Positions 11,901 to 23,746 of a stretch of 64,000 bases of DNA are shown piece by piece. The stretch is from positions 1-64,000 of the forward strand of contig JAUJYZ010000499.1 of NCBI GenBank assembly GCA_033675265.1. The letters run 5' to 3'. Position 1 is the first letter of the stretch. Each line of letters begins with the position of its first letter. Source of the DNA: Actinostola sp. cb2023 (Eukaryota > Cnidaria > Anthozoa > Actiniaria > Actinostolidae). The position numbers and the translations under genes were made by a program. Under the pieces are notes generated by a model. It searched no databases. It was given only the letters and a program-made list of their open reading frames with translations, and had not been told where the DNA came from.

Positions 11901-14900
11901 ATGAGTAATAAAATAGCAAAATCTATTGCACAGGCACTACATGATTGTATATATTGTGATAGTTGCCCTCAGCGTAGTGACACTATCACCCCATGCAATC
12001 GATTGTTTCCAATCAGAGCGTCAAGGGAAATTTATTGTTGAATTATAAATTATTAATAATATATTTTTTGAACAATTGACTACATTGTAGGTGGTTGAGT
12101 CAAGACTAGGGTCTATAATTCATGGTCAGTTGGATCAGATGGATAGGAATGTCCTCTTTACTCATGCCTTTGTGGCCAGGCAAACTGCTCGTATACGAGG
12201 TGTACTGACAGCTATTACAAGGTATAAAACACTTTCAGAAGCACAAAAGAATTAATGTGAGTCCATTGATCATTTATGGTGGTTGTTAAACATGACACGT
12301 TGTTTGCTCTTGCTCAGACCTACTCAGCTTTCATCACTCATTGGACAGTATGGCTTTCAAGAGAAACTATTCTACGGTAAGTTATAACCGTGAACTTGTT
12401 TGAAAATAATAAAAACCAATCAATAATGAAAATGACAATCAATACACAAATGCAATAACGCAAATTCAAGTCCAATTCATCTTCAAGTTAGCATGCATGT
12501 ACATGTAAGCTTACATTGTATGTAATATTAAATTTTGTAAAGTGCAAATAAAGTATTATTATTATTATGATGGCAGGAATATCATTACGTAGGAAATATT
12601 ACAGAGTTTTCTATGTAAAGTACATGTACATATCTAGCCTGATCTAAACATGAGGGATGTTCAGGAAGAACTCAAGAGAAGTGTAGGGAAATCACGATAC
12701 ATGTACATAGCATTGTATAAACATTGTATATACCACACTCACAGATAAGTGTACTCTGAGTTTGGCAACTCAAAGTTTTCATAGGGAAATCGTGATGCGT
12801 AGAATTGTGTAAACATCGTATTTATATAAGCCACACCCACGTCACAGACAAGCACACCCTGAGTTAAATGGCAACTCAAAGTTTTCATAAGGAAATCATG
12901 ATGCGTAGAATTGTGTAAACATCGTATTTATATAAGCCACACCCACAGACAAGCACACCCTGAGTTTGGCAACTCAAAGTTTTCATAGGGAAATCATGAT
13001 ACGTAGAATTGTGTAAACATCGTATTTATATAAGCCACACCCACAGACAAGCACACCCTGAGTTTGGCAACTCAAAGTTTTCATAGGGAAATCATGATGC
13101 GTAGAATTGTGTAAACATCGTATTTATATAAGCCACACCCACAGACAAGCACACCCTGAGTTTGGCAACTCAAAGTTTTGAAAGAAATATTTTGAAAGAA
13201 TTAAACATGGGCGATTACATATTTTTTATCACAACAAAAATAACCTCACCTCAATGTTATATAATAATATGCCATATAATAAACAACTTAATATTTACCT
13301 TGCTTCCTTGATAAGTACAGGAAAATATCAGACCTTGGTCTTATTTGTACAAACCTCGCTCGGTCTGTACTGTCAAGACCTTGGTCTGATATTTTCCTGT
13401 ACTGACCTCATGCTTGGTTATCTGGTGGTTTTATTGAAGTCAGTGTGGGATTGTACATTGTAGGTTGCATTGGTGATTTGTTGTCCAATGAACGCATTGT
13501 TGGCTCTACACAAGGAAGGCAAGATAAGGTTTCATTTGTACCAGATATCTACACACAAAGTCAGAATAGTTGGGTTGATGACTTCTTTAAACAGAATGGT
13601 TACATTGGTGAGTCAATATTGTATTATAGTTGAACCCCTATTAAGCGACCACCCCTATTAAGCAACCACCCCCTATTAACTAAGACCACCCTCTATTAAG
13701 CGACCACTCTCTATTAAGCGACCACCCTCTATTAAGAGACCACCCTCTATTAGGAGGTACATGTGTTCCAAGCCTTAATGCAGCTGTGATTGATCAAGTT
13801 TTGAAGTTTTGATGTGTTTGTTTAGAGTATGATGCACTAACAAGACTGGGTATCACAGATGGCAAGCAGTTTCTAAAGAGACGTTACCATAACAACGAAC
13901 TGTTCCTGCCAACTTGTTGTGTTGGTCAGCTACTACAAGACAATGTCCATGCTACCATAGATGAAGGGCTGTCTACCACAGGATGGATTGATGTCATGGT
14001 AATTACTCTAATTCAAATAGAAATTGAAGGGCTCCCTGCAAGAACAACATAAATGGTCTCTGATCAAAATCTAAATTCTCCTTGAGATTCTTTGATTTTC
14101 TGAAGGAGAATTTGGGTTTTGATCACAAGTCACTCTGTTCTTGCAGGGAGCCCTTCATTTGAGGAAGAGATAAAGTGCTATTTATACACCCTATGCAATA
14201 CTCGATTTCTTGAATTTGCATAAATTTGCAAAAACTGAAAGAATAACGAGTTAAGTAAAGGTAAAATAATAGATTGAAAGATCATCCACAGCTTAGTAAT
14301 TACCCTAAAAGTGCATTAATAAAAATGAAACTATCATTAAGTAGTAAGCGTTTGAAAGGTCCAAATACATGGAAACGAGGCATTTAGGGCCAAAGTCCGG
14401 TTTCTGGCTCAAATCTTTGTAATTTCAAGTCACTATCTCATTTCAAGATTTCATAGTACAGCCCTAAAATTTGGTGTGTTCATTTTTGATAACACTCACT
14501 TTAAAGAGATTGTCAGATATTGCTGTAACATATTCCCAATAACAAAGTGAATGAGATTTTACGATTCTACCATTTATGCATAGGGTGTATAAGGATACCC
14601 ATAAAGTTCTTCTGGGCATTAGCGATAGAATTGAAATAAATGTACCATTAGAGTGCAACAATATAACCATGAAATAGTACTATTATACTAAAATTTAGTA
14701 CTAAATAGTGTTATCTCTATTGTTTGCTATCGTTTCATTATAGTGCTATTTAGTACTAATTGCATGTAGTTAGTACTGTTTCATGGATATGTTGTTTGCA
14801 CTCTATAGATCTTTTTTTAAGAAACTCTTATAACATAGATCTTATATTTTTCCAGCCTCTTTTACCCACTCCATTTACTGGTGAAGACGCTAATCAATTT

Positions 14901-16513
14901 GTTCAAAGCTATCTCAAGGTGTCAGGAAGGACCACAGCACATGTCTTCTGTGACAGCTTCGTTGCCAGTGAAGAGTTTATTGAAACTTGTAAAGTACCTT
15001 TTGAGAAAATCATGCAAACCAAGGCAGCGAAGGTACATTTATGTATGTGATAATAGCACAACACAACGCATCAACAACAACAAAGTACAGTACATCACGA
15101 AGTATTTCAAAAGGCCAGCTTGAAAGCTCTGCTACTTCTGCCGCTTCACACTTCTATTTGTTGTAATATATGGTCTTTTAATATTTTCCTCTGCGAATGT
15201 TTCTTAATTCTTTATGTATCACACAGTTGTATTGTATATACATATGTATGGCAAATATATAAATAAATAAATAAAACAAAATATCTATTGTGTTATTTGT
15301 GATACAGGACGCTGCTGAATCACCTGCCTTACTATCAGAACTCTCCAAGCGAGACATGGCCAACATGAAGGGGTCGGGGAGTGCTGCTGATCGACGGGAA
15401 TCCAAGAAAGAGGAACGTCTTAAAAGGGCGACTACTGGAAGCAAGGGAGGGGGGAGTGTTGGAGGACGAGGTGGACGAGAGACTAAAACAAGGAAGGTAC
15501 GCGGCATACAGATCAAAACTTCTTGTATTAAAGCACTAGGACTGCATAGCAACAATTATCTGACCACGTTGGGATTCGAACTCACGACCCTCAGATTTAT
15601 TCTCGGTTTCAGACAAAACAGTATCAAAAGATAAAATAAGGGAGAGTACAATGGGAAAAACGATAGGCAGTCAATTTATCACCACAAAACAAGACGCTCA
15701 AGCGTTCACTTGGCGAGCTTCAGGTCTTTCAGCAATGAGCATTTCTACAGCGGCACAGAGCGCATGTGCATTGGTGCTCAGTTCGCGATTTGTGGCCATA
15801 AGAAAAAGAAGCTTATTTTTCAACACTGGGCGTGCCACGGACAGCCCGCCAAGTAAATGAGTTTAAATAAAGCCGCTGGTTTTCCAAATAGTGACAACGA
15901 AAGAACATTCCAATAACCAGGGATTTCTTGCAGGTCAAAGACAAGAGATATAAAGGTGGTAAGAATGAGGAAGCTGATGACTCGGCAGATTTTACAGAGA
16001 GAAATACACATTCTGATGAGCTACAGTTTATGAATATCGAGCAGGTAAGTGTTATAAACTCATAGAAAATGTTGCAATTCGAATCGGTGGAAGATAAAGC
16101 CTGGTCCTCACTAGCGACATAAGCACAAGCAACATACGCAGACTCAGTATATTGTTATATGTAATTTTAGATAGAGGGCCACAGGGTTATCGGCGTCACG
16201 TGTCACCCTCTTTAAATAAAGTCATTTAATTTCAATGCATTGCTCATTAACGGTGCTTGTCTTTTGTCACACCTATTATGTCGCTAGTGAGGACAGGCTT
16301 AACAATACGTTTTGTGTCTCTTCTGTCTTCATTTTACTCCCCTGGCATAGTCCTTAAGCTAAGTAAACTTATTTGATTGTTTTTAGATCACAGAAATTTT
16401 ACAGAATAACAACAAGGAGTGTGACGAAGAGTTTATGACTGAGGTTGCTGGACAGTTGTACAGGTAAAGGATTGGTTGTTGCTGTCATTCTCTTGTTGTT
16501 GTTGTCATCGTCG

Positions 16514-16545
<32 letters not shown>

Positions 16546-19459
16546 GATCCATACTCCTGGCTGGATACTTGAGACGATTCCGTACTGTACCACATTAGTC
16601 CTGTCATAGCCATATATAGTTATAATTCCACCGAAAGTTCATCTGTTCAGTATTTTTTTGTCAATTCTTACTCAATTCCATGACTGCCTGTGCACATGAA
16701 CCTCGTATAGTAGGGAGGGCGTTTGTGTAATTAGGTAGACTGGTAAATGTAGATGTCTTGTTTTATATTATACCAACAGACCGCTGACCCGTAGTTACCA
16801 GCAAGTAGTGCGCACAATACTTCAGACTTCCGGTGACAAGAAGAGAAAAAGTCATGCCGAAGTACAAGAAAAGGTTAACACCCTGTGGTGTAGTGCCAAG
16901 GTCTTCGAGAAAGGGATTCAATTATTTGATGGTAGGTAGAACTAGACTGTTGTCTATAGGCTTGACTTGAGATACTTTGACGTTTTCGCTGGATATATTT
17001 TAAAACGAAGTACATAAGGAACCTCGATTTGGAGACGGAAGTAAAAAGGTACATTCCACAGTTTTCTCATATTTCCACTTTCCTAAAGTAAATGAGCTTT
17101 CATTCATTCTTCATTCCTAAAATATGTCCTCTGAAATAGAACTGGTGACAATAAGAATAAAAATCTATTATTACTTTTAATAAAATATCAGTTTAAAAAA
17201 TGCACTCGTGCGCTTTTTAAGCTGAAAACTGGGACCGTTTAAGCACCGTTAACCCGTTTATCTTTGAAAGGTTGATCACAATCATTACATTCGGCTTTGT
17301 TTAGTGGTACTACACGTACGCAGACTCGAAGCCTCGCTTTCTTGCTTACGCGCTTGTGCCGTATATCTTTGTGCTCAGTGATTTTTCTGCCTATGTATGA
17401 GTAGTGTGTTTGTTCTATTACAGTGTGACTACACCAACCAAGGCCACCCAAACAAATTTTCATACAAATTATACAATCACAATTATCCAATCACAAATTT
17501 TCATATATTTTACTTTATATGTGTATGTATATGATCAAGAGTGAACGAGAAACGGTTTAAATTGTAGAATTCGACATCATTCTGTTATTCAGCATCACAA
17601 ATGTGATTAGAAAATTTGATTCAAAATTTGTTTGGGTGGCCTTGGATGTAGTCGCACTGTAAATGATGTAGAAGTTGAAGTACATATTGTATGTAAGGAG
17701 ATATTATTAGTGCTCAGCTATATTTTCATTGGAGAATGCGTTATATTACGCATTTAATAATATCCATGAAAAAAAAACTCCATTCTGATTGGCTAAGAGC
17801 AGTGCAGTTGAAAAGTATTTTTTTAAATTTCTATTTTCTATTATTATTATTATATGAGTAGTGTTTTTGTTCTATTAGATGATGTACAAGTCCACCTTTC
17901 AAGGCACTTACTGCGTACTGTATGCACGGATATAGCGAATCTAGCCGTCAATATGCTAGCCGCTGACCACATGCTTGCTGTCACAGACGAGACTACACTT
18001 ACACCAGAGGTTAGCAATGAATAACTTTAATGATGGTGATGATAGCAATCTCATGATTTATAGATGATGTTGATGATGGTGGCAATCATAATTGTTGTGA
18101 TGATGAATGATGACAATGGTGGTGATGATGACTCTGAGGATGATGACGATGATTCTATTTCATACATTCTACTTTTCTCAGAATCGCATGAAGATCATTA
18201 CAAAAATGCCCGAGCAGATCAAAGCTCCTCTCATCAAGTTGAATTCTTCGTTAAATGGAAAGGTATGATTGGCTTTGGTTAAACCACATTTCATCACCCT
18301 TCGGCCATGTTTGTAATAAGCAACTGGTCAGCCTCTTACATTTGTTTCTCCTCTTTTCTCTGAAAAGCCCTGATTGGGACGAGGTAATAAATTTACTTTT
18401 TTTTTTTACATTCTCTTTCAAATTTACCTCGCTTTGACTGCACAAAACTAGTCCCACATGCAAAGACACTCGTCGGTGGGTGGGTGCCTTCTACAGGAGA
18501 CGTCGGAGTTCTTCAGCGAAATTCAAGCTACAAAAAAATCCAAAAAATCCGAAAGACGGGTTCCCCATTTATACAATACAATTTATCATTTCAACTATTT
18601 AATATTTTTCTTTGGCTCTTCTTTTAATGTTTCTACAGGAGACGTCGGAGTTCTTCAATCAATTCGACGTTGTTTCAGGGCCTGGGTTGTGTGAGTTCAT
18701 GATTAAAAAGTTGGACAAGAAAAAAGAAAGGTAGGCTTAACGAGCTTTCTCTGCGATACTGCAGTCATTGAGAGCGTGGCGGCCATTTTTGTGGCTGTAT
18801 TTTTATGATGAAATTTGTCAATCTAATGTCAATAATTTACAACACTTTCGAGCATTTTTAGTAGTTTTCCTGTTGCATGATATTGTTTGTAGCACAAACC
18901 CGAGAAACTCGCAAAAGCATGGTTGGAAGTGAGAGTTCTCTGAAACCCAGTGCAAACGCTCCCAAAGCTGTTGGTCAACGGCAAGAGGGCTGTTGCAAAC
19001 TTTTGAGCCAACAACAGGCTCTTCTCATCCTCGTTTTGTTGTGTGACGATTTCTTACCTATTGATTTATTGTTTCTGTCTTTCCAGACAAATAACCATTG
19101 AACACCGAGCTGCGTTACAAGAACAATTGCGTCAAGAGAGTGAGCCCGCGATGGCTCTTCACCTAGCAGCGGTTTTACTATTCCAACATTTCATGTCCAC
19201 ACCTCTTCACGCCCCTGGACGGTGTGTCCCACAGATTATCTCATTCCTCGCTACTCACTTAACCACAGAGCAACAAGAAACCTTGACTCGATACCAGTCC
19301 CTGGTTGTGAAGCGTTTAACTGGTGGTCCAGTCAGGGAGGAGGGGGAAGCTGGTAACGAGACAGAGAAAAGCGCTGTTGTGTTGTTAGAGGAAGGGATAC
19401 AAGAAATCAAAGATATTGCAATAAATATTAAAAAAATTACCAATAAAGAAGAACAATAG
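8909..19459 (+). CDS. UFL1: UFL1, E3 UFM1-protein ligase 1 (17 exons, 784 aa)
   Basis: UFL1, with DDRGK1 and UFC1, attaches UFM1 to targets such as 60S ribosomes at the ER. Exons: 8909-9128, 9212-9244, 9874-9970, 10464-10578, 12091-12221, 12318-12376, 13464-13607, 13826-13998, 14856-15032, 15308-15496, 15934-16044, 16387-16463, 16780-16931, 17879-18009, 18182-18262, 18639-18730, 19087-19459. They total 2355 bp with consistent phases and GT-AG borders. The N-terminus [18 protein letters not shown] and [13 protein letters not shown] match the family, as do [29 protein letters not shown] and the C-terminal [13 protein letters not shown] lysine-rich, Gly-rich tract (exon 10) corresponds to the charged linker of animal UFL1. 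The length is close to the human protein (about 794). Exon 2 uses the donor GTAAAT at 9245 rather than GTTTGT at 9241, because only the former keeps frame. No damage is seen. Confidence 0.97.
10614..10746. repeat. Hairpin repeat in UFL1 intron 4
   Basis: Left arm ACAAATATAAAACGTTTTCC, continuing ATGTGATATC, is mirrored by the right arm ending at 10746. The arms are about 31 bp, with a 70-bp centre. Likely a MITE or the end of a larger, diverged element. Confidence 0.75.
10773..11039. mobile_element. TTAA-flanked MITE (piggyBac-type duplication)
   Basis: Both ends are flanked by TTAA (10769-10772 and 11040-11043). The inverted ends AGGAGCACTCTCACAGGTAA, continuing TGCATTGCGCGCC, are near-perfect. 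The interior contains the palindrome CGCCATTTTCGTATGATACG, continuing AAAATGGCG. TTAA duplications are characteristic of piggyBac elements; no transposase is present. Confidence 0.8.
11678..11808. mobile_element. Small MITE, TAGAGTGCAAA family, copy 1
   Basis: Inverted ends TAGAGTGCAAATGCTAAAAC and the mirrored GTTTTAGTGTTTGCACTCTA bound a 131-bp AT-rich hairpin in UFL1 intron 4. Ends and TA borders match the copy at 14649-14805. A Tc1/mariner-type origin (TA target) is plausible. Confidence 0.75.
12680..13178. repeat. 98-bp tandem repeat in UFL1 intron 6
   Basis: Five copies anchored on GGCAACTCAAAGTTTTCATA occur at about 12767, 12873, 12971, 13069 and 13167. Spacings are 106, 98, 98 and 98 bp. 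The first copies are more diverged; the last three are nearly identical, so expansion is recent at the 3' side. Confidence 0.9.
13314..13403. repeat. 90-bp perfect hairpin in UFL1 intron 6
   Basis: AGTACAGGAAAATATCAGAC, continuing CTTGGTCT, is followed after a short loop by its reverse complement. It resembles a minimal MITE and would form a stable stem in pre-mRNA about 60 bp upstream of UFL1 exon 7. Confidence 0.8.
13625..13757. repeat. 18-bp tandem repeat in UFL1 intron 7
   Basis: About seven units of CCCTATTAAGCGACCAC with variants (AAGCAACCAC, AAGAGACCAC). Noncoding. Confidence 0.85.
14025..14157. mobile_element. Hairpin MITE in UFL1 intron 8
   Basis: Ends TGAAGGGCTCCCTGCAAGAA and the exact mirrored TTCTTGCAGGGAGCCCTTCA. 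The 133-bp element also has a second inner inverted repeat around AAATTCTCCTT/AAGGAGAATTT. Confidence 0.85.
14182..14592. mobile_element. 411-bp inverted-repeat element in UFL1 intron 8
   Basis: TTATACACCCTATGCA at the left end is mirrored exactly by TGCATAGGGTGTATAA at the right end. The centre is unique and AT-rich, without a coding frame. Confidence 0.7.
14649..14805. mobile_element. Small MITE, TAGAGTGCAAA family, copy 2
   Basis: Ends TAGAGTGCAACAATATAACC and the mirrored TTGTTTGCACTCTA. Same family as 11678-11808, only 50 bp before UFL1 exon 9, so it reaches close to the branch-point region of that intron. Confidence 0.75.
16095..16302. mobile_element. MITE in UFL1 intron 11
   Basis: Inverted ends AAAGCCTGGTCCTCACTAGC, continuing GACATAA, mirrored by TTATGTCGCTAGTGAGGACA, continuing GGCTTAA. 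It is 208 bp and has no coding capacity. Confidence 0.8.
16490..16546. repeat. (GTT)n microsatellite
   Basis: An uninterrupted run of GTT triplets with a few variants (GTCATCGTC) in UFL1 intron 12. On the minus strand it reads as poly-Asn, which is not a gene. Confidence 0.95.
17421..17659. mobile_element. TA-flanked MITE (Tc1/mariner-like) in UFL1 intron 13
   Basis: Ends CAGTGTGACTACACCAACCA and the mirrored TGGATGTAGTCGCACTG, each bordered by TA (17419-17420 and 17660-17661). Arms are about 40 bp and share AAGGCCACCCAAACAAATTT. Length is 239 bp. Confidence 0.85.
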
Positions 19460-19559
19460 ACAGTATAAGATTTAAAAAGTAAATTAAAGTTTGCCATGGG
19501 ATACTGTGTGGTTTGTGTGCTTGATTCACGTCTTCCATGCTGTTAACTGGTGATTATTA

Positions 19560-19565
19560 AATAAA
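19560..19565 (+). terminator. UFL1 polyadenylation signal AATAAA
   Basis: A canonical AATAAA lies about 100 bp after the UFL1 stop codon, a usual distance for an animal 3' UTR. There is no competing signal between the stop and this site. Confidence 0.65.
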
Positions 19566-19643
19566 GTATTACCACCACCACTGGCGATCGTAAAAAAAAA
19601 ACAAGCCTTTGAGAAGCCTTTGTAGTTCGCTGGTTCAATAAGC

Positions 19644-20125
19644 CAGTTCAAGCTGTCGTCCGCCATTTTGAATTGGGACAAATGCGGCAAAATTTATAGA
19701 AATCTGGATCACTTTGATTTGCCGTAACTCCGCTCGATTTCGTTGGATTTTTTTAAAAACTTACCATTTTAGAAAATATGTTTTCTTTGTTATTTATGAC
19801 CTATAATTTGATGTGAATTCGAAAGCTACAAATCGAGAAAAAAATATTTTTGTTTTCAAAGTAAAACGTTCGGAACGTGAATATGTAAATTAGCTCGAAA
19901 TTTCAAGATCCATTCGTGAAAAGAAGATTCAATCGTAAAAGGTATAGTTAAAACACCGACATTGGTCTTATTTTCAGTCTAACAACTGATATGCATGCCT
20001 GCTGATTATTGAAGTTTCAATTTTGAAAATCCAACGAAATCGAGCGGAGTTACGGCAAGTCAAAGTGATCCAGATTTCTATAAATTTTGCCGCGTTTGTC
20101 CCATGGCGGACGACAGCGTGAACTG
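19644..20125. mobile_element. 482-bp inverted-repeat element downstream of UFL1
   Basis: Arms of about 115 bp, starting CAGTTCAAGCTGTCGTCCGC and mirrored at the right end (GCGGACGACAGCGTGAACTG). They also share TCCGCTCGATTTCGTTGGAT. The centre is unique and no transposase is present. Confidence 0.85.
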
Positions 20126-20603
20126 CATGCTTCAGTTTGCGCGCTTTGTGCAAAATCACAAATACCACGATTTCTACGGCCAGCGCCTACACACTTCCCA
20201 CCTGCTAGTAGCGGTATAATTATGAACGAATTTAACTTTAAAAAATTCATTCAACATGTGGCCTTCTGACGAGTGATAAAAAACAAGTTGACTTCGATTG
20301 ATACACATCTTCCTTATTAGTACTGTACCAAATAATATAATCAGTGGAGCAGATTCATACAAGGATTTTAATCCAGCTTGGAAGAATATTTGCCGTCGAT
20401 CATTATCATTATTAATAATTTTTTTTTTTTTTCTCCTGTTATTTTGCATGGTGGAAGTTTTGTAAATAAAATAAATAACTTATTATTGTTAGACAATCGA
20501 AAACGTGTTGGAGCACCATATGTAATGAAGTTTTACCACCACTGATCATAAGTACTGAATATTCTGGAAATCGTCTCAAAAAAGATCCTTGAATCGAGAT
20601 TTG

Positions 20604-20949
20604 AGACGTCACTAGACAAATGCGCATGCGCGAGAAACCGGTGCCCGTGTTAGACATCCCACACGTGTTAGGTGTTTCAATTGATAGTTAACTGACACGA
20701 GAAAACCGTCTAATCTAAGACCGTACTTACTAGGATCATTTCTATAGTACGCGTCCCGTCTTTGTTTCCCAACAAAGGCAACTACGACAGCCACGATGAT
20801 GATGCAAAGCGTTCTCTTCTGAGCGTGAAGCAAACCATGGGTATTGCCTTCATTGGCAAGTTACCGCTGGTTATTGATGACCGTTCTTCTCTCTCGCTAG
20901 TCGAGGGAGTAAGAGGAATGGAACGCATTCAGAGTGGTTGTCTTTTTTT
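20604..20949. repeat. 346-bp direct repeat, copy A (with exon-like segment on minus strand)
   Basis: Nearly identical to 59942-60289, same orientation, with a handful of substitutions. On the minus strand it has an open frame with the hydrophobic run LCIIIVAVVVAFVG, followed by RRDAYYRNDPS and a strong splice donor GTAAGT (exon edge at 20731). It may be a duplicated host exon encoding a membrane or signal segment, or part of an unrecognised mobile element. I do not recognise the protein. Confidence 0.7.
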
Positions 20950-20959
20950 ATTAAAATAA

Positions 20960-21710
20960 GGCATAAAACATTTATCCGAGTTACCACAATTATTGAAGAA
21001 TAGAAGCAGTTTTCATGAAGTTTGTTTTTTTAGATGTTTTCCAAGAATAACTGGGGTTTTCATGGATATCTAGGGGTAGCCTCCTATTAAAAACAGACGT
21101 CCTTTCTAGGAAGTGAAACTGATGCTGCGATGTATCGACTAGATTGATTTTCATGACTTTGTCAATAAGGCAGTTTTCAGAGTGAATAAGGTTCAGTGCG
21201 CATGCGATTTTATCCCGATTATATCATGATCACCTTCTTTTGTTAACGTTTGTGTGATTTTTAAATAACAAAAGAAGGTGCTTCGCAGACGTTTTAGTAG
21301 GTTCGATTTTCTCCAACTGCTAAAACGTTTGCGAAGGAGGCTAGGGGAACTAGCTGGTTGTACCCTGCGAGCAGATGTTCCTTTTCGTCTGATCTTTCTA
21401 TTCATTTTCACTGAGTCTTTTGCTTTTACTTTTGCTGTATTGGCTTTTTGTTTTGGCTTTTACCTTGCTGTTTGAACTACAGTTTGCGTGACTATTGCGT
21501 AATATTGTGGAAATAATGCACTGACCAAGTAATCGCTGGCTCAATACACATGGCACGAGGTCAAGATGGCGGAGAACAGGCAAATAAATTGCATCATTCA
21601 TATAATCTTCCTTTTATCATGCTAAACGATACCATCCTCGAAATATTTAGCTGGGAAAGTGCCGAAGGAAAACCTTGGAACGTAGCAGAAAGTTGAGGAT
21701 GATAATAAAA

Positions 21711-21790
<80 letters not shown>

Positions 21791-21843
21791 TAATAATAAT
21801 AGGATCTATTAGATACAATTTTATCGATTGGGTTCCAGTCCAT
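20960..21843. other. Unassigned AT-rich sequence with microsatellite
   Basis: No gene recognised. It holds two small hairpins near 21230-21345 (CACCTTCTTTTGTTA/TAACAAAAGAAGGTG and CGCAGACGTTTTAG/CTAAAACGTTTGCG) and an (ATA)n tract at 21713-21801. The poly-Ile and poly-Tyr frames on the minus strand are simple-repeat translations. Confidence 0.6.
21713..21801. repeat. (ATA)n microsatellite
   Basis: About 28 consecutive ATA triplets, interrupted once by an A-run. Noncoding. Confidence 0.95.
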
Positions 21844-22494
21844 GGCGCGTTCACACTGGGGTCCTAGATCAATCTGAGATCGATCTGAGATCGATCTACA
21901 ATCAGCGACAAAATTGAATGACACCCCCTTGTTATATGTCTCCAAAATGGCTTTTTAAGATAAATCAATATTCAACCCCTTCTCCCCCCTGCCCCCTTTG
22001 TTCAATGTTGATTTTCTCAGATTTTTTTTTGGCCGGAACATTGTCTGCCTCAACATTGAATAGGGGAGGGGGGATGGAACATTTATAACTCCCCATAAGG
22101 GGCTTATTCCGTTAAATCCACCTTAAACGACAATTTATTATCTAAGAGTGTCATCTATTTTGTCGCCAATTGTAGGTCAAATGCGAGCTAAGTGTGAACG
22201 CATTTTTTTTTTTGTATAGATCGATCTCAGATCGATCTACAACTCCGGTGTGAACGCTCCCTCAGATCGATCTGAGATCGATCTGAGATCGATCCAAGTG
22301 TGAACGCAAGCGAGCTAGAAGTGGGCTATGTTTATATAATTAGAAATGTCAGCTATTTTATGGTAACATTTACATACATATACTTTATTGAATATTCCCC
22401 GTAGGGCTTGTCAGTCACAATTTACATTTTTAAAGAATGCGAAAATAGACGGTCATTTATTGTATCACGGCCCGTACGGTGATGGAAGAGCCGC

Positions 22495-23120
22495 GGATTT
22501 TCAGGTTCCCTGCACACGGTACAGGACGAATTTTTAACCGTTCAAAAAGTTGACCAGTACACACCGTTTACACGGAACCGTCTCTTCAATTAACCACTTT
22601 AGAAATGAGTGGAGGACTGGGAACGAGTTTTAAGAATTAATCTAATTAAAAAATGAACCCCATCACAAGAAAGAGCATATCACAATTAGCATTATTACAT
22701 AGGTTTCAAAAGGTTTTGTTAAATATTGAAACTTAACGAGCCAGCTTTCCAAAAATCGCAAAAATTACAAAGAAATGTATGTTTAGTAGGGACGCTTGTC
22801 CCGAGTAACCATACATTTCTTTGTAATTTTTGCAGTTTTTAAATGTCTGCAGTTCAGTTGCTGCTTCTCCAAACCCTATGAAACTCCTAAAACTTACTAA
22901 TTCTGATATGCTCTTTCTTGTGATGGGGTTCATTTTTTAATTAGATTAATTCTCAAAACTCGTTCCCAGTTCTTTACTCGTTTCTAAAGTGGCTAATTGT
23001 ATAAAATTTTGTATAGAATTTTTGTCCGGATAGCACAGTTCTGTGTGAACGGAACGCCTAAACGTACAACTTTTTGAACGGTTATAAATTCATCCGGTAC
23101 CGTGTAGACGGGGCCTCATA
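22495..23120. mobile_element. Nested long-arm palindromic element
   Basis: Arms of roughly 200 bp (22500-22700 and 22900-23118) share ACCGTTCAAAAAGTTG, GGGAACGAGTTTT and AACCCCATCACAAGAAAGAG in inverted orientation. A second inverted pair in the centre is AATTACAAAGAAATGTATG. It was probably inserted into the surrounding composite MITE. Confidence 0.75.
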
Positions 23121-23674
23121 TTTAGGTTGGATGTTCAAATTACGACAAATAAACGAGATAATGGCGCTTTTTGAGCAAACTTGAAATAACCAAGCGTTCA
23201 CCCAACAGTAACATCCCCACGTGCAGGACTTGCGACATTTTGGGCGAGCGCTTAATTGCGTGCAACATTTCAATTGTAATACCCTTGGTCCCGATTGCAA
23301 TCACATGTTATAAGACAAGTCACACGTTTTTTCTGTTGAAGTCACTGAAACGGCCTGCACAAACCAAAGCTATGTAGACTGCACTAGACAGCGCCATCTG
23401 AGCCTGGTCATTTTCAAAAGCGATGGCGCCGCGTTTACAAGCAGCAAAGGCGTTTGATTCTAATGATCCCGCAATGCCAGTTGTGGTAGTAGAAAATCAC
23501 GAATAATCACGTGAATCACTCAAGCGTACTGCTCATGAATTACGCGGTTTTCATGTTCACAACTAATTTACATATAAGCAGAATCATGACCATATAAAAA
23601 TGAGTTAATACGAAATCGTTCTACAAACAGTGAATCAGAAGAAAGAAAAAAAAAGAATTATTGATACTACTTTT

Positions 23675-23746
23675 GATATGGGATTCGAACCCAAGACTTC
23701 TGCGTCGTCAGTCCAACGTCTTACCTATTCTCCCAAAAATAACAAC
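23675..23746 (-). repeat. tRNA-like segment (SINE head or tRNA pseudogene)
   Basis: On the minus strand GGTTCGAATCCCATA matches a tRNA B box and AATAGGTAAGACGTTGGACT an A-box region, 70 bp in total. The acceptor stem does not pair well, so a functional tRNA is unlikely. Confidence 0.5.

Noticed and set aside
21594..21945. Poly-Ile/poly-Tyr proteins
   Set aside because: Translations of an (ATA)n microsatellite.
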